From NCBI GenBank assembly GCA_900554495.1, contig USHR01000022.1, forward strand, positions 1 through 16,040: a DNA stretch of 16,040 bases, read 5' to 3'. Source of the DNA: an uncultured Collinsella sp. (GTDB lineage: Bacteria; Actinomycetota; Coriobacteriia; Coriobacteriales; Coriobacteriaceae). Both the position numbers and the translations under genes were made by a program. Of the stretch, positions 1-7,458 are shown one piece after another. Positions within the stretch are counted from its first letter, which is position 1. Each line of letters starts with the position of its first letter. The notes below the pieces were generated by a model. That model saw only the letters and a list, made by a program, of their open reading frames with translations. It was not told the DNA's origin and did no database searches.

Positions 1-54
1 AACCCGCGAGTGTCAGCTTGGGAAGCTGATGCCTTACCACTTGGCGATGCCCGC
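1..54 (-). tRNA. tRNA-Gly (anticodon CCC), 3' end cut off by the window edge
   Basis: Read on the minus strand from 54 leftwards, the sequence folds as a tRNA: acceptor 5' strand GCGGGCA, a D-arm containing AAGTGGTAAGGC, an anticodon stem TCAGC/GCTGA closing the seven-base loop TTCCCAA, and the 5' strand of the T stem GCGGG followed by TT. Loop positions 34-36 read CCC, which decodes the glycine codon GGG. About 20 bases (T-loop, 3' acceptor strand, any CCA) lie outside the window. Identity is firm from the anticodon arm; only completeness is unknown. Confidence 0.93.
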
Positions 55-67
55 ATATGTGGGGGAT

Positions 68-97
68 AGTATAACGCGGTTGTCTTGTTCGATACAA
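68..97 (-). promoter_or_regulatory. Sigma-70-type promoter of tRNA-Gly
   Basis: On the minus strand a TTGTAT box (92-97) and a TATACT box (68-73) are separated by 18 bases, and the tRNA 5' end follows 13 bases after the -10 box. Both boxes are good matches to the housekeeping consensus, and stable-RNA genes usually have such close, strong promoters. Assignment is by position and match only. Confidence 0.7.
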
Positions 98-351
98 GGG
101 TGGCGATGCTTGTTTTAGCTATGGAGATTCGTTTGAAAATCGCGTCAATTGTGGAGATGAGGACCTTTGACCTCCTGTTCTCCTTATCTTCTACCTGCGC
201 TTTTGCTTGATTGTTGTATTTGAGCTCAATTTGTCAGGAATTGGGCAAGCTTTTGGTCAGGCTCCGGTACTTACCCGCATGAACCTCGGGGGTAGCCTCA
301 TCCTACGCGTCGCAGCCTCCCCGTGCGGCGCACGAGGGATAAGGAGCAGCC
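98..351 (+). other. Gene-free leader of the adhesin gene
   Basis: No credible gene was seen between the tRNA promoter and the adhesin start. Visible elements are an imperfect hairpin (153-162 with 171-183), a 10-base palindrome TTGAGCTCAA (220-229), and a GC-rich stretch near 250-300 where TACCC can pair with GGGTA. The ribosome-binding site AAGGAG sits at 341-346. I found no convincing pair of -35/-10 boxes for the adhesin and recognise no riboswitch class. The leader could carry structured regulation, but this is only a possibility. Confidence 0.4.
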
Positions 352-3300
352 ATGTCCAACGCACCCACGCACTCTGTCCACAGCGCAATCGCAACAGGTC
401 CGCTGCTCCTGCTCCTCTTCCTGCTTTTCGGCTGCCTGGCACCGGGAGCCGCATTTGCCGTCGATGGCTACGACCAGCTCGGCTTCCGCACTATTAGCGA
501 TGATTGTGGGCCCTTCCTCATCGGCAAGTATGAAGCTCAAGACGCCTCGATTGCCTACTGCATGAACCAGGAGCGCCCCGGCCCCACCAAGCCGGGCGGC
601 CCATGGCTCAACTTTGATCAAGGCTGGGTGTGGCTCGACGACGAGTTCGCGGCAATCGTTTGTCACGGATATCCTACCGCCACGTCGTTTGGCGGTTACC
701 ATCTTTCACCCGATCGTGCCCGCGCCGCAACCCAGCTTGCCGTATGGATGCTCAACGGCACTACCCATGTCGACGGTACCTACTCTTACACGACCGCTCA
801 GGGCAAAACCAAGAGCGGGCACTTTACCGCCGACGATGAAGTCGTGGCGGCGGCGCGGTGGCTCCACGACAGCGCAAAATCAGGAAGCATCAAAGCCACT
901 CCGCACCGCGCGCGGCGCTATCTAGGAGCCGTATCGGGCGGCAGCAAACGTCAGGACATGCTCTATGTACTGCCGGCGGTCTCTGTTTCCTTCCAAAAGC
1001 AGTCTGCAAACGCTGCCATTACCAGCGGAAACAATACTTATCAGTTTGCCGGGGCAACATTCGATGTTTTTGAGAGCGCCAGCGACGCACGTGTTGGCAC
1101 CATCCAGATGGACAGCAACGGTCGGGCGCAAGCAACACTTCTGCCCAACACAGCATACTACCTAGTTGAAACGAAGGCGCCGGCCGGCTATGTCCCCCGC
1201 CACGATCGCATCGCCTTTACCACGGGGAATGACGGCGGGCGGGTCGCCATTGATGAACAGCCCGGCACCATCAACCTGCGTATCGTAAAACTCGATACCG
1301 CGACGAATGCCGGCCCCCAGGTAGGCTCTTCACTCGCAGGAGCAGAGTTCACGTGTGTGTCGCAATCAACCCCTGGATGGGCGCAAATCCTCACGACCGA
1401 CGAAAGCGGTCGGGCCACCCTCGCCGATGTCCCCTTAGGAACCTTTACCATCTACGAATCAAAAGCCCCCGAGGGCTACCTGCCATCCAACGACAGCTGG
1501 ACCTATACCGTTGGAGCCGACCAGCTCGGCGATTCAGGCGTGGTCGAGATCGAATCTCGCGTTTCCGATATCCCCATTGCGTTTAACCTTGAGATTTCCA
1601 AATTCAAGGATTACGGCAATAGCGACCAATCCGGCCTGGAGCAGCCGGCGGGTGGTGTTGTCTTTGAGGTTGTCAGCAACAGCTCTCAGCAGGTTGTTGG
1701 CACACTGACCACAAACATCTATGGCTTTGCCTCCACCAAAGATCAGCCCGAAGCATGGTTCGGCACAGGCAAGCGACCCGCCGGTGTCCACGGAGCCGTC
1801 CCATACGACCGTGCCGGCTACACGGTTCGCGAGGTTCCGGAAACCGTCCCCGAGGGTTTTAAACGTGCAGGGGAATGGACCGTCGGGGCCAATCAGATTT
1901 CCGACGGCGCCGAGCTTCAATATATCGTGGACAACCACGCTCTGTCGACGCATCTCCAGATTGTAAAACGCGATGCCCAAACAGGCGCTTCTGTTCCCCT
2001 AGCCGGATTCACCTTCCAACTCCTCGACAGCAATCACGAACCTGTCTCACAAACTTGCTGGTATCCAGCACATGACGTAATGGACACCTTTACGACTGAC
2101 GCGACCGGGACCGTCACACTGCCCGAATCGCTCGTGCCGGGCACCTATTATGTACGCGAAACCTCGGCCAAAGAGCCCTATCTTGTCGGCGAAGAGATCG
2201 AGGTAAACATACCCGCCGACATGAACCTAACGCCCGTTGCAGTCGCCTCGTATTATGACCACGCCGCGACCGGAAACATCAGGATCGTTAAAACCGATGC
2301 CATAGACGGCAGCAGCCTCGCGGGCGCCGTCTTTGAGATCCGTGCCTCGGGTGATATCGTGCGCCCCGACGGTAGCATTGCCGCGCTCGACGGTGAGACT
2401 GTCGCGACCGTCACGACGGATGAAACTGGAGAAGCACGCGCGGACAACCTCCCGCTGGGACTTGGCACCGCACGCTACGAGGTTGTCGAGACTCAAGCGC
2501 CGGCAGGCTTCTTGCTCGATCGGACAACCCATATTGTCGACCTTACTTATGCCGACCAGAAAACACCCGTTGTAGAAGCACGGCTTAACGTATCCGACGA
2601 TTACACCAAGGTTGATATCTCCAAGGTCGATGCAAGCGGTGAGCAGGAAGTGGAAGGCGCACAACTCACCTTATATGGTCCCGATAAAACCGAAATAGAC
2701 TCCTGGACCTCATCCGACAAGCCACACCGCGTCGAACATCTTGCACCCGGCACCTACTCGTTGCGCGAAATGATGTCTCCGCGGACCTATGACCTTGCCG
2801 AGGAAATAACGTTTGAAATAAAGGATACGGGAGAAGTCCAAACCGTCGCGATGAAGGATGCGCCCATCGAGATCAAGGGACAGGTCGACAAGCGTCAGGA
2901 ACTTGTCCAACCTATCGAAAAGGGCCTGTTGGCTAACGGCGATGGTAAAAACCGCGCCACGACGCAAACCAATAGTGATGGGCTTTTCTCCTATACCATC
3001 GATGCTCGAAACGATTCCGCTACTTGGGTTGATGAGTTTACGATTACCGATGATCTTGAGTGCGCCAAAGACGGCACAGCGAGATTCATCTCAATCGAAA
3101 CCCCCGTCGCCATCGGCGACCTCAACGGTCTGTGCAACGTATGGTATTGCACGACGCCGTTGGACTCGACAGACGTCGGTGAGCCGGCAAACGCGACACT
3201 TGACGATGGGCACGAAAATCCTTGGCTTGAGTCCGACGAAGTAAAAGAGAGCCTTGGTGAGGACTGTCGCCTCGTCGATTACGACGGCTGGCGCCTCTGG

Positions 3301-3783
3301 AAGGCGGATGTCTCGACCACGGAATCCACCACACTCGAGGCGGAAGAGCTCGACCTTACACCCAATACCGTCGTAACGGGCATTCGAATTGAATACGGTG
3401 CGGTAGCCGCCGACTTTACGACTCGAAGCGATGCGGATTCTTGGACCCGCGATGATCTCAAAGATGAGCACGACGACCTTGACGATGCCAAAGCAATCCT
3501 TGGCACAGACGCTCGGGGCGCAGTCGTGCACATGCAGGCAACGTCGGCTTATACGCCCCAAACTGCACTCACCAACAGCGCACGCGTCGATCTTTGCCGC
3601 AACGGCGGCGGCGATAAACTTGAGTCACATGACGAGGACTGTGTCATTCAACGCTGTACCCTACCGCAGGACCTACCGGCAACAGGAGCAGTTCCCATCG
3701 CCGCTTGCATCACCGCGTTCCTGACCTCGGGTGCCGCAGCCCTATGGTTCGCTCGCCTTAGGTCGATCCCAAAGAAGCGCTAG
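352..3783 (+). CDS. LPxTG-anchored thioester-domain and SpaA/CnaB-repeat surface adhesin
   Basis: Predicted cell-wall-anchored adhesin of 1143 residues. Residues 1-36 form a signal peptide ending in AFA. Residues 37-210 look like a thioester domain: Cys70 in AYCMNQE and Gln128 in TQLAVW are the expected partners of an internal Cys-Gln thioester, a reactive bond used for covalent attachment to host surfaces in related Gram-positive adhesins. Six CnaB/SpaA-like domains follow (about 212-302, 306-405, 410-530, 534-637, 641-745, 751-837), each with a candidate isopeptide lysine (K216, K313, K417, K539, K647, K758) and an E-box glutamate (E273, E369, E494, E603, E713, E806) in motifs such as YLVETKAPAGY. 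A less typical stalk domain (841-1100) carries several cysteines. LPATG (1108-1112), a hydrophobic span and a KKR tail form the sortase signal. The start is supported by AAGGAG five bases upstream. It appears monocistronic; no sortase gene lies in the window. Ligand unknown. Confidence 0.93.
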   Translation: MSNAPTHSVHSAIATGPLLLLLFLLFGCLAPGAAFAVDGYDQLGFRTISDDCGPFLIGKYEAQDASIAYCMNQERPGPTKPGGPWLNFDQGWVWLDDEFAAIVCHGYPTATSFGGYHLSPDRARAATQLAVWMLNGTTHVDGTYSYTTAQGKTKSGHFTADDEVVAAARWLHDSAKSGSIKATPHRARRYLGAVSGGSKRQDMLYVLPAVSVSFQKQSANAAITSGNNTYQFAGATFDVFESASDARVGTIQMDSNGRAQATLLPNTAYYLVETKAPAGYVPRHDRIAFTTGNDGGRVAIDEQPGTINLRIVKLDTATNAGPQVGSSLAGAEFTCVSQSTPGWAQILTTDESGRATLADVPLGTFTIYESKAPEGYLPSNDSWTYTVGADQLGDSGVVEIESRVSDIPIAFNLEISKFKDYGNSDQSGLEQPAGGVVFEVVSNSSQQVVGTLTTNIYGFASTKDQPEAWFGTGKRPAGVHGAVPYDRAGYTVREVPETVPEGFKRAGEWTVGANQISDGAELQYIVDNHALSTHLQIVKRDAQTGASVPLAGFTFQLLDSNHEPVSQTCWYPAHDVMDTFTTDATGTVTLPESLVPGTYYVRETSAKEPYLVGEEIEVNIPADMNLTPVAVASYYDHAATGNIRIVKTDAIDGSSLAGAVFEIRASGDIVRPDGSIAALDGETVATVTTDETGEARADNLPLGLGTARYEVVETQAPAGFLLDRTTHIVDLTYADQKTPVVEARLNVSDDYTKVDISKVDASGEQEVEGAQLTLYGPDKTEIDSWTSSDKPHRVEHLAPGTYSLREMMSPRTYDLAEEITFEIKDTGEVQTVAMKDAPIEIKGQVDKRQELVQPIEKGLLANGDGKNRATTQTNSDGLFSYTIDARNDSATWVDEFTITDDLECAKDGTARFISIETPVAIGDLNGLCNVWYCTTPLDSTDVGEPANATLDDGHENPWLESDEVKESLGEDCRLVDYDGWRLWKADVSTTESTTLEAEELDLTPNTVVTGIRIEYGAVAADFTTRSDADSWTRDDLKDEHDDLDDAKAILGTDARGAVVHMQATSAYTPQTALTNSARVDLCRNGGGDKLESHDEDCVIQRCTLPQDLPATGAVPIAACITAFLTSGAAALWFARLRSIPKKR

Positions 3784-3790
3784 CGCGATC

Positions 3791-3828
3791 AAAAAGCGGG
3801 CGAGCCAGTCCCCCGGCTCACCCGCTTT
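3791..3828 (-). terminator. Hairpin terminator shared by convergent genes
   Basis: Arms 3793-3806 and 3815-3828 pair over 14 positions with one imperfect pair and an 8-base loop. On the minus strand the imperfect pair becomes G-U and the stem runs straight into TTTTT, a textbook intrinsic terminator for the 72-residue protein gene. Read on the plus strand the U tract is weak (TTT then CAATC), so termination of the adhesin transcript here is likely but less efficient. Confidence 0.87.
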
Positions 3829-3849
3829 CAATCATGTAAATCGCCGTAT

Positions 3850-4068
3850 CTACTCTGCAGACGAAGATCCACCATCAACGATTGCTTGCTCGGACTCAGG
3901 AATCCCATCAGCACCCGTACTCTGTTCTTGCTCCACCTCTTCGCTGATTGCGGAGGCGGGGGTCGAGCCCTTTGCGCCCACGATGTAGGCAGCCCCAAAT
4001 CCTAACGCAATGGCAATCAAGGTCAAAATCACGTAGACAGGCCAATGGCGCTTAATATACGAAAACAC
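3850..4068 (-). CDS. Small single-span membrane protein of unknown function
   Basis: A 72-residue protein that I do not recognise. A short basic N-terminus (FSYIKRHWP) precedes a hydrophobic membrane span at about residues 10-33, followed by an acidic, Ser/Glu-rich tail (residues 40-72) without cysteines. The positive residues before the span suggest the N-terminus is inside and the tail outside. The start is GTG, supported by AAGGAG (4074-4079) five bases upstream. It begins 21 bases after the stop of the M28-like gene with no promoter or terminator between, so the two are almost certainly cotranscribed. A strong terminator lies just downstream. The acidic tail resembles the low-complexity region of its neighbour in composition, but a working partnership is inference only. 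Confidence 0.8.
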   Translation of the reverse strand: MFSYIKRHWPVYVILTLIAIALGFGAAYIVGAKGSTPASAISEEVEQEQSTGADGIPESEQAIVDGGSSSAE

Positions 4069-4089
4069 GTTGACTCCTTAGAGCTCCGT

Positions 4090-7000
4090 CTACGAACGGC
4101 GGATAACCTCGGTCACGACCTCGGATACCGTAGCAATGTTCGTCGGGTTGACATTGTGGGGCAGGTCGTCCTCGGTACGAGCGCAAGCCAGACGCGTGCC
4201 GTCCACGCCGGCGATGGTAAGGGCTCGGCGGCTCGCCTCGAGCGCAGCATAGGCATCGGTCTTGGCATAGGGCATCTCGAGCGCGCCACAATCGACATGG
4301 AACGACTTGCAGACCTTGCTGACCAGGTTCATGATGCGGCGATCGCCCTTGAGCAGTTGTTGTTCGCCCTCGACCGTCACCACCGAAAGCCTACCGGCGC
4401 CGACGGATTCAAGATTGATAAAGAATACGCCGCGGAGCTTATCGCGATGCGAAGCCAAGAAGGCCTTCATGCCAGCGCCATCACAATCCGAGGCGCCCGT
4501 TGCCACAAACCAGATATCGTGACCGAGCAGCTCATCATCGCCCATAGAGGCGACAGCCGAGAGCATATCTTCGGAAGAAGCGCCATCGGAAGACGTAGCG
4601 CCACCCTTCCAGCCATCGTTATCGTCCTCGAAGTTATCCCACGAACCGATACCGCGACCGGACTTCTTGGCATCGTAATCGTCTTCGACGCCCAGCCAGT
4701 CACTCATGCTGTCCTGCTCGTTTTTCTTTTTACGGCCGAACAGACCACCCAGGCCGCGCTTACGAGACTTGGGTGCCGCCGGGGCGGGAGCCGAAATGGT
4801 CTCGATCGGCTGTGCGCCCGACGCAACGGGCATAGGAGGCGCAACGGGTGCCGATGTGGGTTCGGGGCCCTGGGCAGTAGCAAAGGGATCGTTGACCTGT
4901 GCGGAGGGGTCGGGAAGGTCGAACAGCGACGTGCGAGACGCAACGTTTGCCTGCTTCATAGACGGCAGCGACGGATCGGGGACCGAAGCCAGCGGAGACG
5001 AGGAAGGTGCAGGCGACGGTGCCGACGCCGGATCGGGAACATTCATCTGCGGGCGCGGCGATGCCTGGGAGGAAATCTGGGCCATAAGGGAATCGACCGT
5101 TTCGTCCTGGGTGGGAGCGACATTGGCAACCGTGGCACCGGAACCACTCGGGGTCGGCATGGTGAAAATCTGCGTGGAATAAGGCCTCGACTCATCCGTC
5201 TCGGGAGTCTCGGAAACCGCAGGCACTTCCTCCTGCTCGACCTCGGTCGAATCATCTTGCTCGGCTGCCGCGTATTGCTCTTCGTCAGAGTTGGCCTCGA
5301 CGGGCTCGTCCTCGGCGGCATCTTGGATTTCGGCAGCATCAACAGGCTCGTCATCGTCTGCCGCGTCGCCCTGCTCATCGGAAACAGGAAGGGGCTCGGC
5401 AATCGAGGTGCCCTGTTTTTCAAACGTTATCGTGGAATCGAACTGCGCGGCATCAAACGACATGGTGCTATCGACGTGCTGCTGAGCCTCGAAAGACGTC
5501 GTCGCTTCAACAACATCCGCGGACGCCGGTTGCTGGGACTCAAAGGACGTTGTAGCTTCGGCGGCTTCGACGGGCGCGGACTGCATAGCCTCGTTCTGCT
5601 CGAACTCTTGCGCCGCGAGCTCACGTGCCGCCTCGGCTGCCTGCTGCTGAGCGATAGCCTCCTGCTCGGCAGCCTCGCGTGCGGCAGCGCGCTTCTCCTC
5701 GAAATCGTCGACAAATTTCTTGCCCTTTGCAAGCGCACCCTTAAAGAAGTTGGAAGCGCTGGCGCCAATCGAAGAGAACGCGGATGCAATATCGGCATGG
5801 GGCGTTGCCGCGGGAATCTCGGCCGAGAAATCAGTATCGCTCTCGTAAGACACGCGCCTCGGCTGTTCAACGTAATCGTCGTCAGACTCGTCCGCAACGT
5901 CTTGCGCCGGCGCGGCGGGAGCCAAAATGTCCAGTCCTGCCGCGGGATCGAACGCGGACACTGCCTCGGGCTCGGCAACGGCAGCGGTAACCGCGGCAGA
6001 CCCATCATCCGCAGTGACAACGGGCGCAGGCTCGGGCTCAAACGTCGGCTCCTCGCCCTCCTCGTAATCGAGCGTGCAGGACTCGGGAAGCATTCCGAGC
6101 GCACGGATGGCATCCGAACCAAAGCGGATGTTGCCGGCGGCGTTGCGATAGAGCTTGGGCTCGGGCTCGGCAGGCTCCTCCGCCGGCTCGGCAGCGGGAA
6201 CCCCGTCATTGAACTCTTCGGCCTGGACAGCCTGATTCTGATCCTCGGGCACGATGACGCCAATCAGCGTCTCGTCGGCAGACGCACCCTCAAAGCCCTC
6301 GATCTGCTCGTCGAAAGCCTCATCCTGTTCGGGCTCGGCCTGAGCGTCGGGAGCAATCGGCTGACCGAACTCGTCCTCGGCGTAGGTAGGCTCTTCATAC
6401 TCGATGGTGTTGCCGTAGTCGTTTTGCTGCTGGGCCGCGGCATACTCCGCCGCTGCGCGCGCCATTTCCTCGGCACGACGCTTCTGCTCCCCGAAATAGG
6501 TATCGAACGGAGCATCGTCGGGAAACTCGTTGTCGCCCTGGAAGGGAGCAACGTTGTCCATAACGCCGAGCATAGCGGCGACAGAAGATTTGTTGCACAC
6601 CGCGCCGGACGTATAGGGAAGAATGTGGCGGTTAGAGATAATGTTTGCCGCGTTGGCAAGTGCAACGAGGGAAGCGAGGATCGCGACAATCCACAGCAGA
6701 ACCTTGAGCGCGCCGGGGAGCGGCAGGATGCGCAGGATGGCAACGGCAGCAGGGGCAACCGTGGCAACAGGCAACAGCTTGGCGATGAGCGCACGATACG
6801 AAGCATAGGGCTCGCGGGCGAGCAGCTCAGCACGGGGAGAGTCGTAGTGTGCGACAACGACCACCGGGCGGTTACGCGGAGACGCGAGCGGGCCCGAGGC
6901 CTTGTGGTAGGCGATGACATTTTGGCTCACGCCCGTCTTGCCCAGGCGCGAAACCACGGGGTGCCCTGTGCGTTCGAGCACGTAAAGAACGGCGCCGACA

Positions 7001-7260
7001 ATGGCCAGCAAGGTGCCGACCAAGCCGATACCGCCACCGATACCCATCAGCAGGGCACCGGCAAACGCAAGAATACCGGTAACGGCAAATGCCAACCTAC
7101 TGGGCGCCGGGGCATTGAACTCCTGAACCTCGGGATCAAAGCCGTGGTTGCGGAAGATCTGAGCGATATCCTCGGCCGCCAAGCGCTCTTCTTCGCTGCA
7201 TGCCGGCGTAATGCCGGTGTTCTGCAGCAGGTGGTTAATATAGTTCTGGGTGTTCGCCAT
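4090..7260 (-). CDS. M28-like membrane metallopeptidase homologue with a very large acidic insertion
   Basis: A 1056-residue protein. Residues 1-55 and 96-160 resemble the start of an M28 zinc aminopeptidase (EERLAAEDIA; VVVVAHYDSPRAE with H138 and D140). Two hydrophobic hairpins (about 56-95 and 160-205) suggest four membrane spans. SGAVCNKSSVAAMLG (218-232) matches the family's metal-bridging region, but the usual Asp is Cys222. From about 240 to 910 the chain is low-complexity, rich in Glu, Asp, Ala, Pro and Ser, with short repeats (568-616) and a basic patch (831-847). Residues 914-1056 resume the M28 fold (DIWFVATGASDCDGAG, FFINLESVG, LPHNVNPTNI with H1035); the usual Glu-Glu pair reads Ser924-Asp925. 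Catalysis is therefore doubtful. Positive residues flanking the spans suggest the soluble parts are cytoplasmic. I chose the ATG at 7260, which has GGAG five bases upstream and is where family similarity begins; a longer frame to 7410 has no support. Confidence 0.8.
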   Translation of the reverse strand: MANTQNYINHLLQNTGITPACSEEERLAAEDIAQIFRNHGFDPEVQEFNAPAPSRLAFAVTGILAFAGALLMGIGGGIGLVGTLLAIVGAVLYVLERTGHPVVSRLGKTGVSQNVIAYHKASGPLASPRNRPVVVVAHYDSPRAELLAREPYASYRALIAKLLPVATVAPAAVAILRILPLPGALKVLLWIVAILASLVALANAANIISNRHILPYTSGAVCNKSSVAAMLGVMDNVAPFQGDNEFPDDAPFDTYFGEQKRRAEEMARAAAEYAAAQQQNDYGNTIEYEEPTYAEDEFGQPIAPDAQAEPEQDEAFDEQIEGFEGASADETLIGVIVPEDQNQAVQAEEFNDGVPAAEPAEEPAEPEPKLYRNAAGNIRFGSDAIRALGMLPESCTLDYEEGEEPTFEPEPAPVVTADDGSAAVTAAVAEPEAVSAFDPAAGLDILAPAAPAQDVADESDDDYVEQPRRVSYESDTDFSAEIPAATPHADIASAFSSIGASASNFFKGALAKGKKFVDDFEEKRAAAREAAEQEAIAQQQAAEAARELAAQEFEQNEAMQSAPVEAAEATTSFESQQPASADVVEATTSFEAQQHVDSTMSFDAAQFDSTITFEKQGTSIAEPLPVSDEQGDAADDDEPVDAAEIQDAAEDEPVEANSDEEQYAAAEQDDSTEVEQEEVPAVSETPETDESRPYSTQIFTMPTPSGSGATVANVAPTQDETVDSLMAQISSQASPRPQMNVPDPASAPSPAPSSSPLASVPDPSLPSMKQANVASRTSLFDLPDPSAQVNDPFATAQGPEPTSAPVAPPMPVASGAQPIETISAPAPAAPKSRKRGLGGLFGRKKKNEQDSMSDWLGVEDDYDAKKSGRGIGSWDNFEDDNDGWKGGATSSDGASSEDMLSAVASMGDDELLGHDIWFVATGASDCDGAGMKAFLASHRDKLRGVFFINLESVGAGRLSVVTVEGEQQLLKGDRRIMNLVSKVCKSFHVDCGALEMPYAKTDAYAALEASRRALTIAGVDGTRLACARTEDDLPHNVNPTNIATVSEVVTEVIRRS
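4530..6540 (-). other. Low-complexity acidic insertion inside the M28-like domain
   Basis: This covers approximately residues 240-910 of the protein. It is dominated by Glu, Asp, Ala, Gln, Pro and Ser, with no predicted membrane span. Sub-regions can be seen: an Ala/Glu/Gln/Arg-rich helical stretch (about 258-280), a Lys/Glu/Ala-rich likely coiled coil (about 505-556), Pro/Ser-rich linkers (about 730-830) and a basic segment KSRKRGLGGLFGRKKK (831-846). Boundaries are estimates from composition. Confidence 0.7.
5413..5559 (-). repeat. Four threonine-centred peptide repeats in the M28-like protein
   Basis: Residues 568-616 contain four related units: EATTSFESQQ, EATTSFEAQQ, DSTMSFDAAQ and DSTITFEKQ. 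The shared pattern is an acidic residue, Ala/Ser, Thr, two residues with Ser/Thr, then Phe-Glu/Asp. The first two are nearly identical over ten residues, so they probably arose by local duplication. The acidic-Thr-x-x-Phe pattern resembles substrates of bacterial Ser/Thr kinases that are read by FHA domains, but that role is a guess. Confidence 0.75.
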
Positions 7261-7458
7261 GTGCGCTCCACATCCATAATCCGACAAATAGGCCCAATGC
7301 ATGCACATTAGAACCGTATATAGTCGAAAGTATACCCCGAGCGAGCGCAAACGACCGAATTCGGGCCATCTTAACGCCCCGAGCGGACAAGGATATAGCC
7401 TAATCTCCATATCGGACTAAAATCATGGCAGCAAACCACCTTCTCATGCGAGGACTCT
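7261..7458. promoter_or_regulatory. Divergent intergenic region between the M28-like operon and the WYL pair
   Basis: This 198-base region must hold promoters for both directions. On the minus strand a TATACT box (7329-7334) is the best -10 candidate for the M28-like gene, without a clear -35. On the plus strand TTAACG (7371-7376) and TATAGC (7394-7399), separated by 17 bases, are a moderate match for the WYL genes. A second AT-rich box, TAAAAT (7418-7423), lies closer to the start. No convincing operator repeat was seen. Confidence 0.4.

Noticed and set aside
1..351. tRNA-associated integration of the adhesin region
   Set aside because: The tRNA 3' end points left, away from the adhesin, so an element integrated at it would lie outside the window; no att repeat or integrase is seen.
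4045..7311. Very long plus-strand open frame (1088 codons) opposite the M28-like gene
   Set aside because: Its product is an Arg/Leu/Gly-rich string without domains or plausible signal, while the minus strand shows M28 motifs, membrane spans and a ribosome-binding site. Skewed Glu/Ala/Ser codons in the low-complexity region leave the complementary frame free of stops.
7261..7410. 50-residue N-terminal extension of the M28-like protein starting at 7410
   Set aside because: The extension is unlike a signal peptide, has no ribosome-binding site and lies over the divergent promoter region; the ATG at 7260 has a good site and begins the family-like sequence.
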